Part shown: one piece after another, positions 6,984 through 13,721 of the stretch | How positions within the stretch are numbered: position 1 is the first letter of the stretch | How the letters are laid out: each line of letters opens with the position of its first letter | Notes under the pieces: generated by a model | Databases searched by the model: none | What the model was told of the DNA's origin: nothing | Seen by the model: the letters and a program-made list of their open reading frames with translations, nothing else | Program-made: the position numbers and the translations under genes | From: Actinomycetota bacterium | Lineage (GTDB): Bacteria > Actinomycetota > Actinomycetes > Nanopelagicales > Nanopelagicaceae | Assembly (NCBI GenBank): GCA_947452525.1 | Contig: CANGCW010000006.1 | Coordinates: forward strand, 1-18,187 | Length of the DNA: 18,187 nucleotides | Reading direction: 5' to 3'

Positions 6984-7346
6984 GTGAGAGTACGAGCTAT
7001 CCGAGGCGCCGTTCAGCTGGCCAGCGATTCCAAATCTGAAATGGAGAACGCGGTCTGCGAGATGGTCGAGTCGATTATGCAGAGAAATGAGATCGAGGTT
7101 GAGGATCTGATCTCAATCCTCTTCACCTCGACCCCTGACCTAGTCTGTGATTTTCCAGCTGCTGCTGCTCGAAAGCTCAACCTCGGAAGTATTCCGCTAA
7201 TTTGTTCGGTCGAGATAGCGGTCCCTGGATCCCTGCCTCGCGTCGTCCGGGCCATGGTCCATGTCTATTCTCCGCGTGCACACGGCGAGATTCAGCACGT
7301 ATATCTTCGTGGAGCTGAGTCCCTACGTAAGGACCTGGCTCAGTAG
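6984..7346 (+). CDS. aroH: Chorismate mutase, AroH type
   Basis: Converts chorismate to prephenate, the branch point to phenylalanine and tyrosine. At 120 residues it is a monofunctional trimeric AroH-class (Bacillus subtilis type) enzyme rather than the AroQ class. Active-site residues align: Arg7 (VRAIRGA), Arg63 (AAARK), Cys74 and Glu77 (PLICSVEIAVPGSLPR), Arg89 and Tyr107 (HVYLRGAESLR). It precedes prephenate dehydrogenase, so together they make 4-hydroxyphenylpyruvate, the tyrosine precursor; this pairing and the downstream cmk match the Streptomyces order. The GTG at 6984 starts directly with the conserved MRVRAIRGA, so no other start is plausible. The gene lies just downstream of the AT-rich island. 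Confidence 0.93.
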   Translation: MRVRAIRGAVQLASDSKSEMENAVCEMVESIMQRNEIEVEDLISILFTSTPDLVCDFPAAAARKLNLGSIPLICSVEIAVPGSLPRVVRAMVHVYSPRAHGEIQHVYLRGAESLRKDLAQ

Positions 7347-7356
7347 GAGCCGTCTG

Positions 7357-7377
7357 CGAGGTTTTCACGGTAGAGAA
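7357..7377 (+). other. Small stem-loop between aroH and tyrA
   Basis: GGTTTTC, loop ACGGTA and GAGAACC form a 7-bp stem with one wobble pair in the 79-base gap before tyrA. There is no T-run, so it is not a classical terminator; it may be an attenuating or processing hairpin, or chance. Confidence 0.3.
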
Positions 7378-7425
7378 CCGCATTTCACTAAGAATGATTG
7401 AGCAATAGTTATCAAGGAGAAGCTG

Positions 7426-8493
7426 GTGAAGATCAAGATTGTTGGATCGGGCCTAATCGGCACATCGCTCGCTCTCGCCTGGCAGAAGAGCGGCCACGAG
7501 ATAGAACTTTCAGATCGCAGCGCCGAGAATTTGGAGTTGGCGATCAATCTATTAGGGGGAGCGAACCTTCACCACGCTGATCCCGAAGTAATTGTGATCG
7601 CTACCCCCGTTCATCAGATTCTAGGAGCTTTGCATACTGAATTTGAGGCGAACCCTGAAGCAACATTTATAGACATAGGTGGTTTAAAGACCAACCTTCT
7701 ACTTGAGGTTGCACGTATTCCGGGTTTAAATGCACGGTTCTGCTCCTCTCACCCGATGGCTGGTCGAGAGGTCAACGGGCCAGAGTCTGCTCGAGGCGAC
7801 CTATTCACGGGGCGCCCATGGATACTTACCCCCTCAGCTCAGACCGAACCTCGTTCACTCTCTATCGCACGCGAACTAGCACTTGAGGCTGGCGCCTCCA
7901 TCTTTGAACTGGCTCCTGAAGAGCACGACGCCGCCGTTGCCTTGGTTTCGCATCTTCCCCAGGCAATCTCATCCCTACTTGGCGTGGTTATCGGGCAAGG
8001 GGAGTCGGAGTACCTGGGATTGGCCGGGCAGGGCCTTCGTGATGTCTCCCGACTTGCAGCGAGCGATGGTGGGTTATGGAGTGATCTCTTGATCTCTAAT
8101 CGCTCCGCGGTTCTTCCGTTGCTTGAGGAGTATGCAGCAGCGCTCGATGGGCTCCGCGAAGCGCTCGAAGAGAGCGATAGCGAGCGCCTCATTGCACTTT
8201 TAGGAGAGGGTTCAGAGGGTCGATCAAAGATTCCAGGCAAACATGGCGGAATCGCTCGCAACTATCACCAATTGCCAATAGTCATTGATGATAAACCTGG
8301 ACAGCTGGCTCGAATATTTCTTGAATGCGCTCAAGCAAATGTAAACATTGAAGATTTAACCATGGAACATAGCCCTGGACAGCAAACTGGTCTGATCACA
8401 CTCTCACTTTCAGAGAGCGACGCGCTGAAATTGCATGCGCATCTCACCTCTCTCGGTTGGCTCGCGCATTTGCCGCGAGCAAACGCACAGTAG
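7426..8493 (+). CDS. tyrA: Prephenate dehydrogenase with C-terminal ACT domain
   Basis: Oxidatively decarboxylates prephenate to 4-hydroxyphenylpyruvate with NAD(P) in tyrosine synthesis. The 355-residue protein begins with a Rossmann motif GSGLIG (7-12). The catalytic region contains SSHPMAGRE (107-115), HLPQ (176-179) and GLRDVSRLAASDGGLWSDLL. Residues about 283-347 form an ACT domain (LPIVIDDKPGQLARI onward), which probably gives feedback control by tyrosine. The GTG at 7426 has a strong Shine-Dalgarno AAGGAG six bases upstream, unlike its leaderless neighbours. Its TAG stop is also the first three bases of the putative -10 box of cmk-der. Confidence 0.93.
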   Translation: MKIKIVGSGLIGTSLALAWQKSGHEIELSDRSAENLELAINLLGGANLHHADPEVIVIATPVHQILGALHTEFEANPEATFIDIGGLKTNLLLEVARIPGLNARFCSSHPMAGREVNGPESARGDLFTGRPWILTPSAQTEPRSLSIARELALEAGASIFELAPEEHDAAVALVSHLPQAISSLLGVVIGQGESEYLGLAGQGLRDVSRLAASDGGLWSDLLISNRSAVLPLLEEYAAALDGLREALEESDSERLIALLGEGSEGRSKIPGKHGGIARNYHQLPIVIDDKPGQLARIFLECAQANVNIEDLTMEHSPGQQTGLITLSLSESDALKLHAHLTSLGWLAHLPRANAQ

Positions 8494-8502
8494 GCTTCAC
8501 TC
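8491..8502 (+). promoter_or_regulatory. cmk-der promoter -10, leaderless type, overlapping the tyrA stop
   Basis: TAGGCT (8491-8496) is followed by exactly six bases and the ATG at 8503; its first three bases are the tyrA stop codon. No Shine-Dalgarno sequence is present. A possible -35 (TTTGCC or TTGCCG near 8469-8475) has shortened spacing of 15-16 nt. Confidence 0.55.
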
Positions 8503-10473
8503 ATGCTACCTACCATCATTGCTATCGATGGTCCGAGTGGTTCCGGAAAATCATCCACTGCAAAGACGCTTGCAAAGCGTGCGCACTGGGGTTATTTGGA
8601 TACCGGAGCGCTCTATCGCGCACTCACATGGCTCTCTCTAGAAAAGCAGAACTCTGATCCGGACGTTGCGGTACAGCTCTGCCGTGAAACTGGAATCACC
8701 TTTACGACGAAAGATCCAGATAATCCCCGTATTTATGTGGGCGACACGGATGTAAGTGAAGCGATTCGCACACTTCGCATTACTGACCAGGTGAGTCATT
8801 TCGCGCAGGAGATTTCTGTTCGCCACTACATGGTGGAGATGCAACGCGAAATCATTAGTAATGCGACTGGTGGAATTGTTGTTGAGGGTCGCGACATCGG
8901 AACTGTTGTAGCACCAGAGGCGCAGATGAAGATTTTTCTGCACGCAGATCTCGATGAACGCACTGCTCGCAGAGAGAAAGAGATCGCAGGAGCATCACGC
9001 GAGGAAGTAACGCATTCTCTGGACTCTCGGGACAAGATTGATTCAACGCGAAAGATTTCACCACTTCGCCCAGCGGAAGACGCACTAGAGATTGATTCGA
9101 CAAATCTTGATCTCGCAGAGGTCGTAGAGGTCATTTGGAATTGGCTGAAGGAGCGAAATCTTCTTGGTCTTCCAAAGGTTGCCGTTATCGGTCGTCCAAA
9201 TGTTGGTAAATCTACTCTCGTGAACCGCATCATCGGCCGACGCGAAGCGATTGTTGAAGACACTCCAGGTGTTACGCGTGATCGAGTTAAGTATGAAGCT
9301 GAGTGGAATGGTCGCCGCTTCCTTCTAATCGATACAGGTGGATGGGAAGTGAAACCTGAAGGAATCTCAGAGAAGATTACGGCAGGATCTGAGATTGCAA
9401 TCGCTGAGGCTGACGTCGTTCTCTTCGTGGTCGATGCGCAGGTAGGTGCTCTTGATGAAGATGAATCTCTCTTGGCGCTTCTCAGAAAATCGAATAAGAA
9501 AGTTGTTCTTGTTGCCAACAAAGTTGATGGTCCTGCGGAAGAGGCAGATGCATACGGACTTTGGAATCTAGGTTTAGGCGAGCCACATTTTGTCTCTGCA
9601 TTGCATGGTAGAGGTTCGGGAGATCTGCTCGATCTTCTTATTAAAACTCTTCCTGAAGTTGGTTCTGAACCAATGGATGATGGATATCGTCGTGTAGCGC
9701 TCGTGGGCCGACCAAATGTAGGTAAATCAAGTCTCTTGAATGTAATTGCAGGAGAGTCGCGCGTTCTCGTGGACGATGCTGAAGGCACAACTCGCGATCC
9801 TGTTGATGAGTTGATCGAATTTGGTGGAGATACATGGAGATTTATCGATACCGCAGGAATTCGTCGTCGCGCTCACCAAGATAGCGGTACCGATTACTAC
9901 GCATCACTTCGAACTGCGAACGCGCTTGCTCGTGCTGAGGTTGCAGTCATTGTTCTCGATGCTTCTCAAGTATTGACGGAACAGGATATTCGTATCGTCA
10001 CCATGGCTGAAGAAGCAGGTCGTGCAATTGTTCTCGTGATGAACAAATGGGATTTGATGGATGAGGATCGTCAGAACCAACTTGAGAAGGAGTTGGATCG
10101 CCAGCTCGAGCGCTATCCGTGGGTGCAGAGAGTTAATCTTTCGGCGCGCACCGGATGGCATAGAGATCGCCTCGCTCCAGCACTGCGCACTGCACTTAGT
10201 TCTTGGCAGAAGCGGGTACCGACTGCAAAGTTGAATTCATTCCTCGGCGCACTCATCTCTGCAACTCCGCCGCCTGTTCGTGGAGGAAAGCAACCAAAGA
10301 TTAAGTTTGCGACTCAAGTCTCGATTGAGCCACCAAAGTTTGTCATCTTCGCAAGTGATTGGGTTGAAGCCTCGTACCGTCGCTTCATCGAACGTAGACT
10401 TCGCGAGGAGTTTGGTTTCATGGGAAGCCCGGTTGAAGTTGCACTCAAGATTAAAGAGCGCGATAAGCCTTAA
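8503..10473 (+). CDS. cmk-der: Bifunctional cytidylate kinase / ribosome-assembly GTPase Der (fusion)
   Basis: One 656-residue reading frame joins two essential enzymes. Residues 1 to about 216 are cytidylate kinase (CMP/dCMP phosphorylation), with P-loop DGPSGSGKSS (9-18), LDTGALYRA and VVEGRDIGT. From about 222 it is Der (EngA), which matures the 50S subunit: first GTPase G1 GRPNVGKST (230-238), DTGG and NKVD (339-342); second G1 GRPNVGKSS (402-410), DTAG and NKWD (514-517); then a KH-like domain to the C-terminus. The join is in frame and seamless (KERNLLGLPKVAVIG). In Streptomyces cmk and der are separate genes with an acyltransferase between them; fused forms are known in some actinobacteria such as bifidobacteria. 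Confidence 0.95.
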   Translation: MLPTIIAIDGPSGSGKSSTAKTLAKRAHWGYLDTGALYRALTWLSLEKQNSDPDVAVQLCRETGITFTTKDPDNPRIYVGDTDVSEAIRTLRITDQVSHFAQEISVRHYMVEMQREIISNATGGIVVEGRDIGTVVAPEAQMKIFLHADLDERTARREKEIAGASREEVTHSLDSRDKIDSTRKISPLRPAEDALEIDSTNLDLAEVVEVIWNWLKERNLLGLPKVAVIGRPNVGKSTLVNRIIGRREAIVEDTPGVTRDRVKYEAEWNGRRFLLIDTGGWEVKPEGISEKITAGSEIAIAEADVVLFVVDAQVGALDEDESLLALLRKSNKKVVLVANKVDGPAEEADAYGLWNLGLGEPHFVSALHGRGSGDLLDLLIKTLPEVGSEPMDDGYRRVALVGRPNVGKSSLLNVIAGESRVLVDDAEGTTRDPVDELIEFGGDTWRFIDTAGIRRRAHQDSGTDYYASLRTANALARAEVAVIVLDASQVLTEQDIRIVTMAEEAGRAIVLVMNKWDLMDEDRQNQLEKELDRQLERYPWVQRVNLSARTGWHRDRLAPALRTALSSWQKRVPTAKLNSFLGALISATPPPVRGGKQPKIKFATQVSIEPPKFVIFASDWVEASYRRFIERRLREEFGFMGSPVEVALKIKERDKP

Positions 10474-10513
10474 GAGTTGAAGGTAAGAGCCGATAGTTAG
10501 AGAGGTGCGATAG

Positions 10514-11128
10514 GTGAATAAGAGAGAGCTCTTAACGATTCCTAACGCGCTCACGCTCCTACGGGCGCTAGGCGTTCCACTTTTCCTCTACACATTCCTC
10601 GTAAAAGAAGCACCACTTCTGAGTTTCTTCATTCTGACGTTTGGCGCAATTACAGACTATCTCGATGGAAAGATTGCTCGAGCGCTCCATCAAGAGTCGG
10701 CCTTCGGCGCTGCATTTGATCCAGCAATCGATCGCCTTTATATCGTTGCAACAATTTTTGCGATGGCGTCTAAGGGATATCTGCCTTGGTTGGTTGTAGC
10801 GATTCTCTTGCTCCGTGATCTATGGATGGTTTATGCGTTGGCGGTGCATCGGCGTCGATTCGGATGCAATTTCGTCGTTTCATTTCTTGGGAAAGCGGCA
10901 ACGTTCAATCTGCTCTATGCATTTCCGTTCTTATTACTGCAGGGGAGCGGGACTTTCGGTTCTGGTGAAGGAGTTCTTCATATCAGCTCGCCCGAGCTAG
11001 CATCCGCGGTGACCTTTAACGCATTTCAAAGATCCGTTCACATTGCGGGGTGGAGCTTTGCTATCTGGGGTATCGGTCTCTATCTCTTGACTGCGATGCA
11101 GTACAGCCGTAGCGCTTTTAAGAAGTAA
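10514..11128 (+). CDS. pgsA: CDP-alcohol phosphatidyltransferase (PgsA family)
   Basis: A 204-residue integral membrane enzyme that transfers a phosphatidyl group from CDP-diacylglycerol to an alcohol. The family motif is intact: Asp48, Asp51-Gly52, Ala55-Arg56, Gly65, Asp69 and Asp73 within DYLDGKIAR...GAAFDPAID. Several hydrophobic membrane segments are visible (about 17-30, 35-47, 76-85, 91-112, 122-143, 175-195). The homologue at this position in Mycobacterium is called PgsA2. Glycerol-3-phosphate (PG-phosphate synthase) or phosphatidylglycerol (cardiolipin synthase) as acceptor cannot be told apart here. The GTG at 10514 has AGAGAGG eight bases upstream. Genes for a small basic protein and DUF881, which follow pgsA2 in mycobacteria, are absent. 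Confidence 0.85.
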   Translation: MNKRELLTIPNALTLLRALGVPLFLYTFLVKEAPLLSFFILTFGAITDYLDGKIARALHQESAFGAAFDPAIDRLYIVATIFAMASKGYLPWLVVAILLLRDLWMVYALAVHRRRFGCNFVVSFLGKAATFNLLYAFPFLLLQGSGTFGSGEGVLHISSPELASAVTFNAFQRSVHIAGWSFAIWGIGLYLLTAMQYSRSAFKK

Positions 11129-11160
11129 TTTCTGTTATTTCCCGGTCAATATTTGGGCGA

Positions 11161-11220
11161 TAATATCTTTAATTTCGTTCCGTACAGGTGTAAGTTCACC
11201 CGTAAGAAACGACGAAAGGG
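11161..11220 (+). promoter_or_regulatory. gcvH leader: -10-like box and stem-loop reaching the ribosome-binding site
   Basis: TAATAT (11161-11166) could serve as a -10. Downstream, TTTCGT (11173-11178) can pair with ACGAAA (11212-11217), enclosing a small GGTG/CACC hairpin (11187-11190 and 11197-11200). The outer 3' arm overlaps the GAAAGGG Shine-Dalgarno sequence of gcvH. A competing CGTT/AACG pairing (11176-11179 with 11208-11211) is possible. No glycine riboswitch core is recognisable. Confidence 0.35.
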
Positions 11221-11225
11221 ATGCA

Positions 11226-11603
11226 ATGTCGCAAGTTCAGCCTTCATTGAAATATACAAAAGAGCATGAGTGGGTTGCAGAGAGCTCTGCCACCACAATC
11301 AAGATGGGTATCACCGATTTTGCTCAGGGCGCTCTTGGAGACATTGTGTATGTCCAACTTCCTAAAGTCGGCGATGCTGTTACCGCTGGAAAAGTCTGCG
11401 GTGAGGTTGAATCGACGAAGAGCGTTTCAGAGATTTATGCCCCTGTTACAGGAAAGATTGTTGCCGTCAATTCAGATCTCGATAAGTCACCAGAGTTGAT
11501 GAACTCCGATCCGTATGGAGCTGGTTGGATTGCAGAAGTTGAACTCGCTGGCACCCCTGAGGACCTCCTCTCGGCGGCTGAGTACGAGGCGCTCACGGCT
11601 TGA
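11226..11603 (+). CDS. gcvH: Glycine cleavage system H protein
   Basis: The lipoyl carrier of the glycine cleavage system shuttles the aminomethyl group from GcvP to GcvT. At 125 residues it has normal family length. It contains the KYTKEHEW start, the GDIVYVQLPKVGD core and the lipoylated lysine, Lys65, in GEVESTKSVSE. The ATG at 11226 has GAAAGGG five bases upstream. Its partner gcvP lies 2.8 kb downstream, separated by garA, two MerR regulators and a DUF151 gene, as in mycobacteria. gcvT is not in the window. Confidence 0.96.
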   Translation: MSQVQPSLKYTKEHEWVAESSATTIKMGITDFAQGALGDIVYVQLPKVGDAVTAGKVCGEVESTKSVSEIYAPVTGKIVAVNSDLDKSPELMNSDPYGAGWIAEVELAGTPEDLLSAAEYEALTA

Positions 11604-11704
11604 CCTGCTCCCTCGCGGGCAATAGTGTCAGCCTCTAGTTGACCTCAAGATTTACGTGTGAATGTAGCCAATCTGGCACTTTCCCAACTTTCACCGATCT
11701 AGGT

Positions 11705-11809
11705 TGGTTGCCTGCAACCACCCGAAGAATCTTTGAGTAGACCGCCGCGAAATGTGACCCCTCCAAATGGGGTCGGGCGCAATCGAGCTTAGGCTCGAGC
11801 GCCTTAAGG
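11705..11809 (+). promoter_or_regulatory. garA upstream region: three successive hairpins and a candidate promoter
   Basis: Within the 221-base gap between gcvH and garA there are three perfect 6-bp stems: TGGTTG-CCTG-CAACCA (11705-11720), GACCCC-N7-GGGGTC (11756-11774) and TCGAGC-TTAG-GCTCGA (11783-11798). A TAGGCT -10 candidate (11790-11795) lies inside the third, with a weak -35. CCTTAAGG (11802-11809) is an 8-bp palindrome. The remainder (11604-11704) shows a TTGACC at 11639-11644 without a well-spaced -10 and a TAGGTT at 11700-11705. Confidence 0.4.
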
Positions 11810-11824
11810 GAGAGGAGAAGCACT

Positions 11825-12313
11825 GTGGAAGCAAGTCACTCACAGGACGATTCCCGCACTTCCCAATCATCAAATGGTGGAACCCCTCGCGATCTCACCT
11901 CCACAATTCACCTCTCAGAACTCCGTTCAGTGAAGGTTGAACCTCATCTCGAGGAGATCTTCTCTCTACTCTCCAGCGAAGAGCGGACGATTGTGGGTGC
12001 GTTGCCTAAAGAGTCGGCGATGTTCATCGTGGTTGCTGGCCCGGAAAAGGGGGCACGTTTTCTTCTAGATGGAGACGAACTCGTTATCGGTAGAGATTCT
12101 CAATCAGATATCTATCTCGATGATGCAACAGTCTCCCGGAAGCACGCACGTATTCAGCGAACCATCGCGGGTTTTCATATTGAGGACCTTGGAAGCTTGA
12201 ATGGAACATATGTGAACTCTCGTTCCATCACCACTGCACGCTTGTTGGTCGGCGATGAGGTTCACATCGGAAAATTTAGATTGACATATTTCACAGGGAA
12301 GGGAAATTCATGA
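11825..12313 (+). CDS. garA: FHA-domain protein, GarA/OdhI family
   Basis: GarA/OdhI is a phosphorylation-switched inhibitor of 2-oxoglutarate dehydrogenase and regulator of glutamate metabolism. The 162-residue length equals mycobacterial GarA. The FHA domain (about 87-157) has its phosphothreonine-binding residues: GRDSQSDIYL (Arg90), VSRKHARI (Ser104, His107) and GSLNGTYVN (Asn126). The N-terminal tail carries DLTSTIHLSEL (23-33), matching the ETTSVFRADFL phospho-switch of GarA. However, the first threonine of the TT pair (the PknG target) is Leu24 here, while the second (the PknB target) is kept as Thr25. The GTG at 11825 has GGAGAAG just upstream. The ATGA overlap with the next gene implies co-translation. 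Confidence 0.88.
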   Translation: MEASHSQDDSRTSQSSNGGTPRDLTSTIHLSELRSVKVEPHLEEIFSLLSSEERTIVGALPKESAMFIVVAGPEKGARFLLDGDELVIGRDSQSDIYLDDATVSRKHARIQRTIAGFHIEDLGSLNGTYVNSRSITTARLLVGDEVHIGKFRLTYFTGKGNS

Positions 12314-13023
12314 GCGTTCCTGCGCGCGCGTATTTAAGTATCGGAGAAGTTCTTGCAAAGTTGCGAGGGGATTTCCCTGATGTGACCATTTCGAAGATTC
12401 GCTTCTTGGAATCCGAGGGATTGATTGAGCCGCAGCGAACACCATCCGGTTATCGTAAATTCACCAGCATTGATATGGATCGCCTTCGCTACGTTCTCGC
12501 TGCACAGCGCGACCAGTACCTTCCATTGCGTGTGATTAAAGAGAACCTCGATGCCATGGATCGAGGACTCACACCGCCAGCAGTAAGTGGCCAGGCACCA
12601 ACGCCACGACTTGCGACAGTTGATGGCGACTTCGCTCCATCGCATTTTGCTGAAGCGAGCGAGCTTCGCCTCTCCCGCGAAGAACTTCTTCAGAGCGCTG
12701 GCCTGGAAGATACCCAGTTGACTGAGCTAGAGACATACGGCCTCGTCACCATTCGCGGTCGCTTCTATGATGCAGATGCGCTCTCGGTTGCTCGCACTGT
12801 TGCCGAGATTTCTGCATTTGGAATTGAAGCACGTCACCTTCGCTCATTTAAGAGCGCAGCGGATCGCGAAGTTGGATTAGTTGAGCAAGTTATCTCTCCT
12901 CTCCTCAAGCAGAAGGGGAGCGAGGCGAAAGCTCGCGCCGAAGAGGTTCAGATGGAACTCGCATCGCTTTCGATCAAGTTGCATGCAGCGCTCGTTCGCG
13001 CTGGCCTTCACCGCAATCAGTAG
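12310..13023 (+). CDS. ftsR: MerR-family regulator, FtsR-like
   Basis: A 237-residue MerR-type transcription factor, equivalent in position to Mycobacterium Rv1828 and Corynebacterium FtsR, an activator of ftsZ. The N-terminal winged helix-turn-helix shows YLSIGEVLAKL, TISKIRFLESEGLIEPQRT and SGYRKFTSIDMDRLRYVL. The dimerisation and C-terminal region (about 110-237) ends with a helical KARAEEVQMELASLS segment and has no metal-binding cysteine signature, so this is not a metal sensor. The ATG at 12310 overlaps the garA stop (ATGA). Control of cell division is inferred from orthologues; nothing in this sequence proves the target. Confidence 0.85.
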   Translation: MSVPARAYLSIGEVLAKLRGDFPDVTISKIRFLESEGLIEPQRTPSGYRKFTSIDMDRLRYVLAAQRDQYLPLRVIKENLDAMDRGLTPPAVSGQAPTPRLATVDGDFAPSHFAEASELRLSREELLQSAGLEDTQLTELETYGLVTIRGRFYDADALSVARTVAEISAFGIEARHLRSFKSAADREVGLVEQVISPLLKQKGSEAKARAEEVQMELASLSIKLHAALVRAGLHRNQ

Positions 13024-13035
13024 CCCGCGACTGCT

Positions 13036-13587
13036 ATGAAAATTCCGGTAGAGGTTGTTGGCGTCAGAGTTGAGATGCCTTCAAACCAACCCATCATCCT
13101 GGTGAAGGAGATCGGCGGGATTCGTTACCTTCCCATCTGGGTTGGCGCAGTAGAGGCAACAGCCATTGCATTCGCTCAACAGTCAGTGACCCCGCCCCGT
13201 CCGCTCACTCACGATCTTTACCTCTCAACTCTCGAGGCCGTTGGTGAGACGATCTCTCGAGTTGAAGTGACGGAGATGGTCGAGGGAATCTTTCATGCAA
13301 CCATCGTCCTAGCGGGTGGCCAGATTCTTTCGGCTCGCCCAAGTGATGCCCTCGCACTGGCCATTAAGGCAGGAGCGCCTATTCTCATTCAGGAAGACCT
13401 CTTTGCTCAGGCAGGCATCGAGATTCCGGAGGCGGAGCGCGACAGTTCGGTCCTCCCGCTGCTCGATCAGGGCTCGGATGGCGAGGCAGACCCCTCCAGT
13501 GGCGCCGTAAGCGGGGGAGCCGAGGTTGAGGTTGAGCGCTTTAGAGAGTTTCTGGATCAGATTAACCCCGACGACTTCCTGGGTTAA
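13036..13587 (+). CDS. DUF151 / bifunctional nuclease (BFN) family protein
   Basis: A 183-residue DUF151 protein; members in other organisms show nuclease activity, but the actinobacterial role is unproven. The core is at about 1-130: VEVVGVRVEMPSNQPIILVKE, then YLPIWVGAVEATAIAF, the PPRPLTHDL motif (53-61) and the SARPSDALALAI motif (99-110). The C-terminal tail is Gly/Ser/Asp-rich (about 147-163) and ends in an acidic amphipathic helix. It begins 12 bases after the ftsR stop and has neither a clear Shine-Dalgarno sequence nor a TANNNT box, so it is probably read from the garA-ftsR transcript. It corresponds in position to Rv1829. Confidence 0.87.
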   Translation: MKIPVEVVGVRVEMPSNQPIILVKEIGGIRYLPIWVGAVEATAIAFAQQSVTPPRPLTHDLYLSTLEAVGETISRVEVTEMVEGIFHATIVLAGGQILSARPSDALALAIKAGAPILIQEDLFAQAGIEIPEAERDSSVLPLLDQGSDGEADPSSGAVSGGAEVEVERFREFLDQINPDDFLG

Positions 13588-13612
13588 CTCTTTACTTTAA
13601 GTTGAGAGTTTT
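13586..13612 (+). terminator. Stem-loop terminator after the DUF151 gene
   Basis: AACTCTT (13586-13592) pairs with TGAGAGTT (ending at 13610, one wobble and one mismatch), extended by an inner ACT/AGT pairing, and is followed by TTTT (13609-13612). It overlaps the stop codon. It closes the gcvH/garA-ftsR-DUF151 unit and resembles the element at 5869-5892. Confidence 0.55.
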
Positions 13613-13624
13613 GCGTGTCGCTCA

Positions 13625-13699
13625 TTGCCGAAGCGTCCTTGGGAATCTAGCCTTTACTCCTCACGCCAGATCCCCCTGGCTAAGAGTTGCTTCGGCAGC
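13625..13699 (+). promoter_or_regulatory. Promoter and structured 5' UTR of the second merR gene
   Basis: TTGCCG (13625-13630), a 17-nt spacer and TAGCCT (13648-13653) make a good promoter, placing the start near 13660 and a UTR of about 60 nt. In this UTR AGTTGC-TTCG-GCAGCT (13685-13700) forms a 6-bp stem with a very stable cUUCGg tetraloop, ending about 20 nt before the GTG at 13722. Confidence 0.6.
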
Positions 13700-13721
13700 T
13701 ATCCCCAAGAAGTGAGCAGAT

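Noticed and set aside
6953..7039. A 28-codon frame starting before aroH, as a possible leader peptide
   Set aside because: It has no ribosome-binding site and no run of Phe, Tyr or Trp codons, and it would start upstream of the likely leaderless aroH transcript start.
8826..9788. A 320-codon open frame antisense to cmk-der
   Set aside because: It lies wholly opposite a clear two-domain enzyme. Its two similar DLPTFGRP segments are just the reverse complement of the duplicated GRPNVGKS P-loops of Der.
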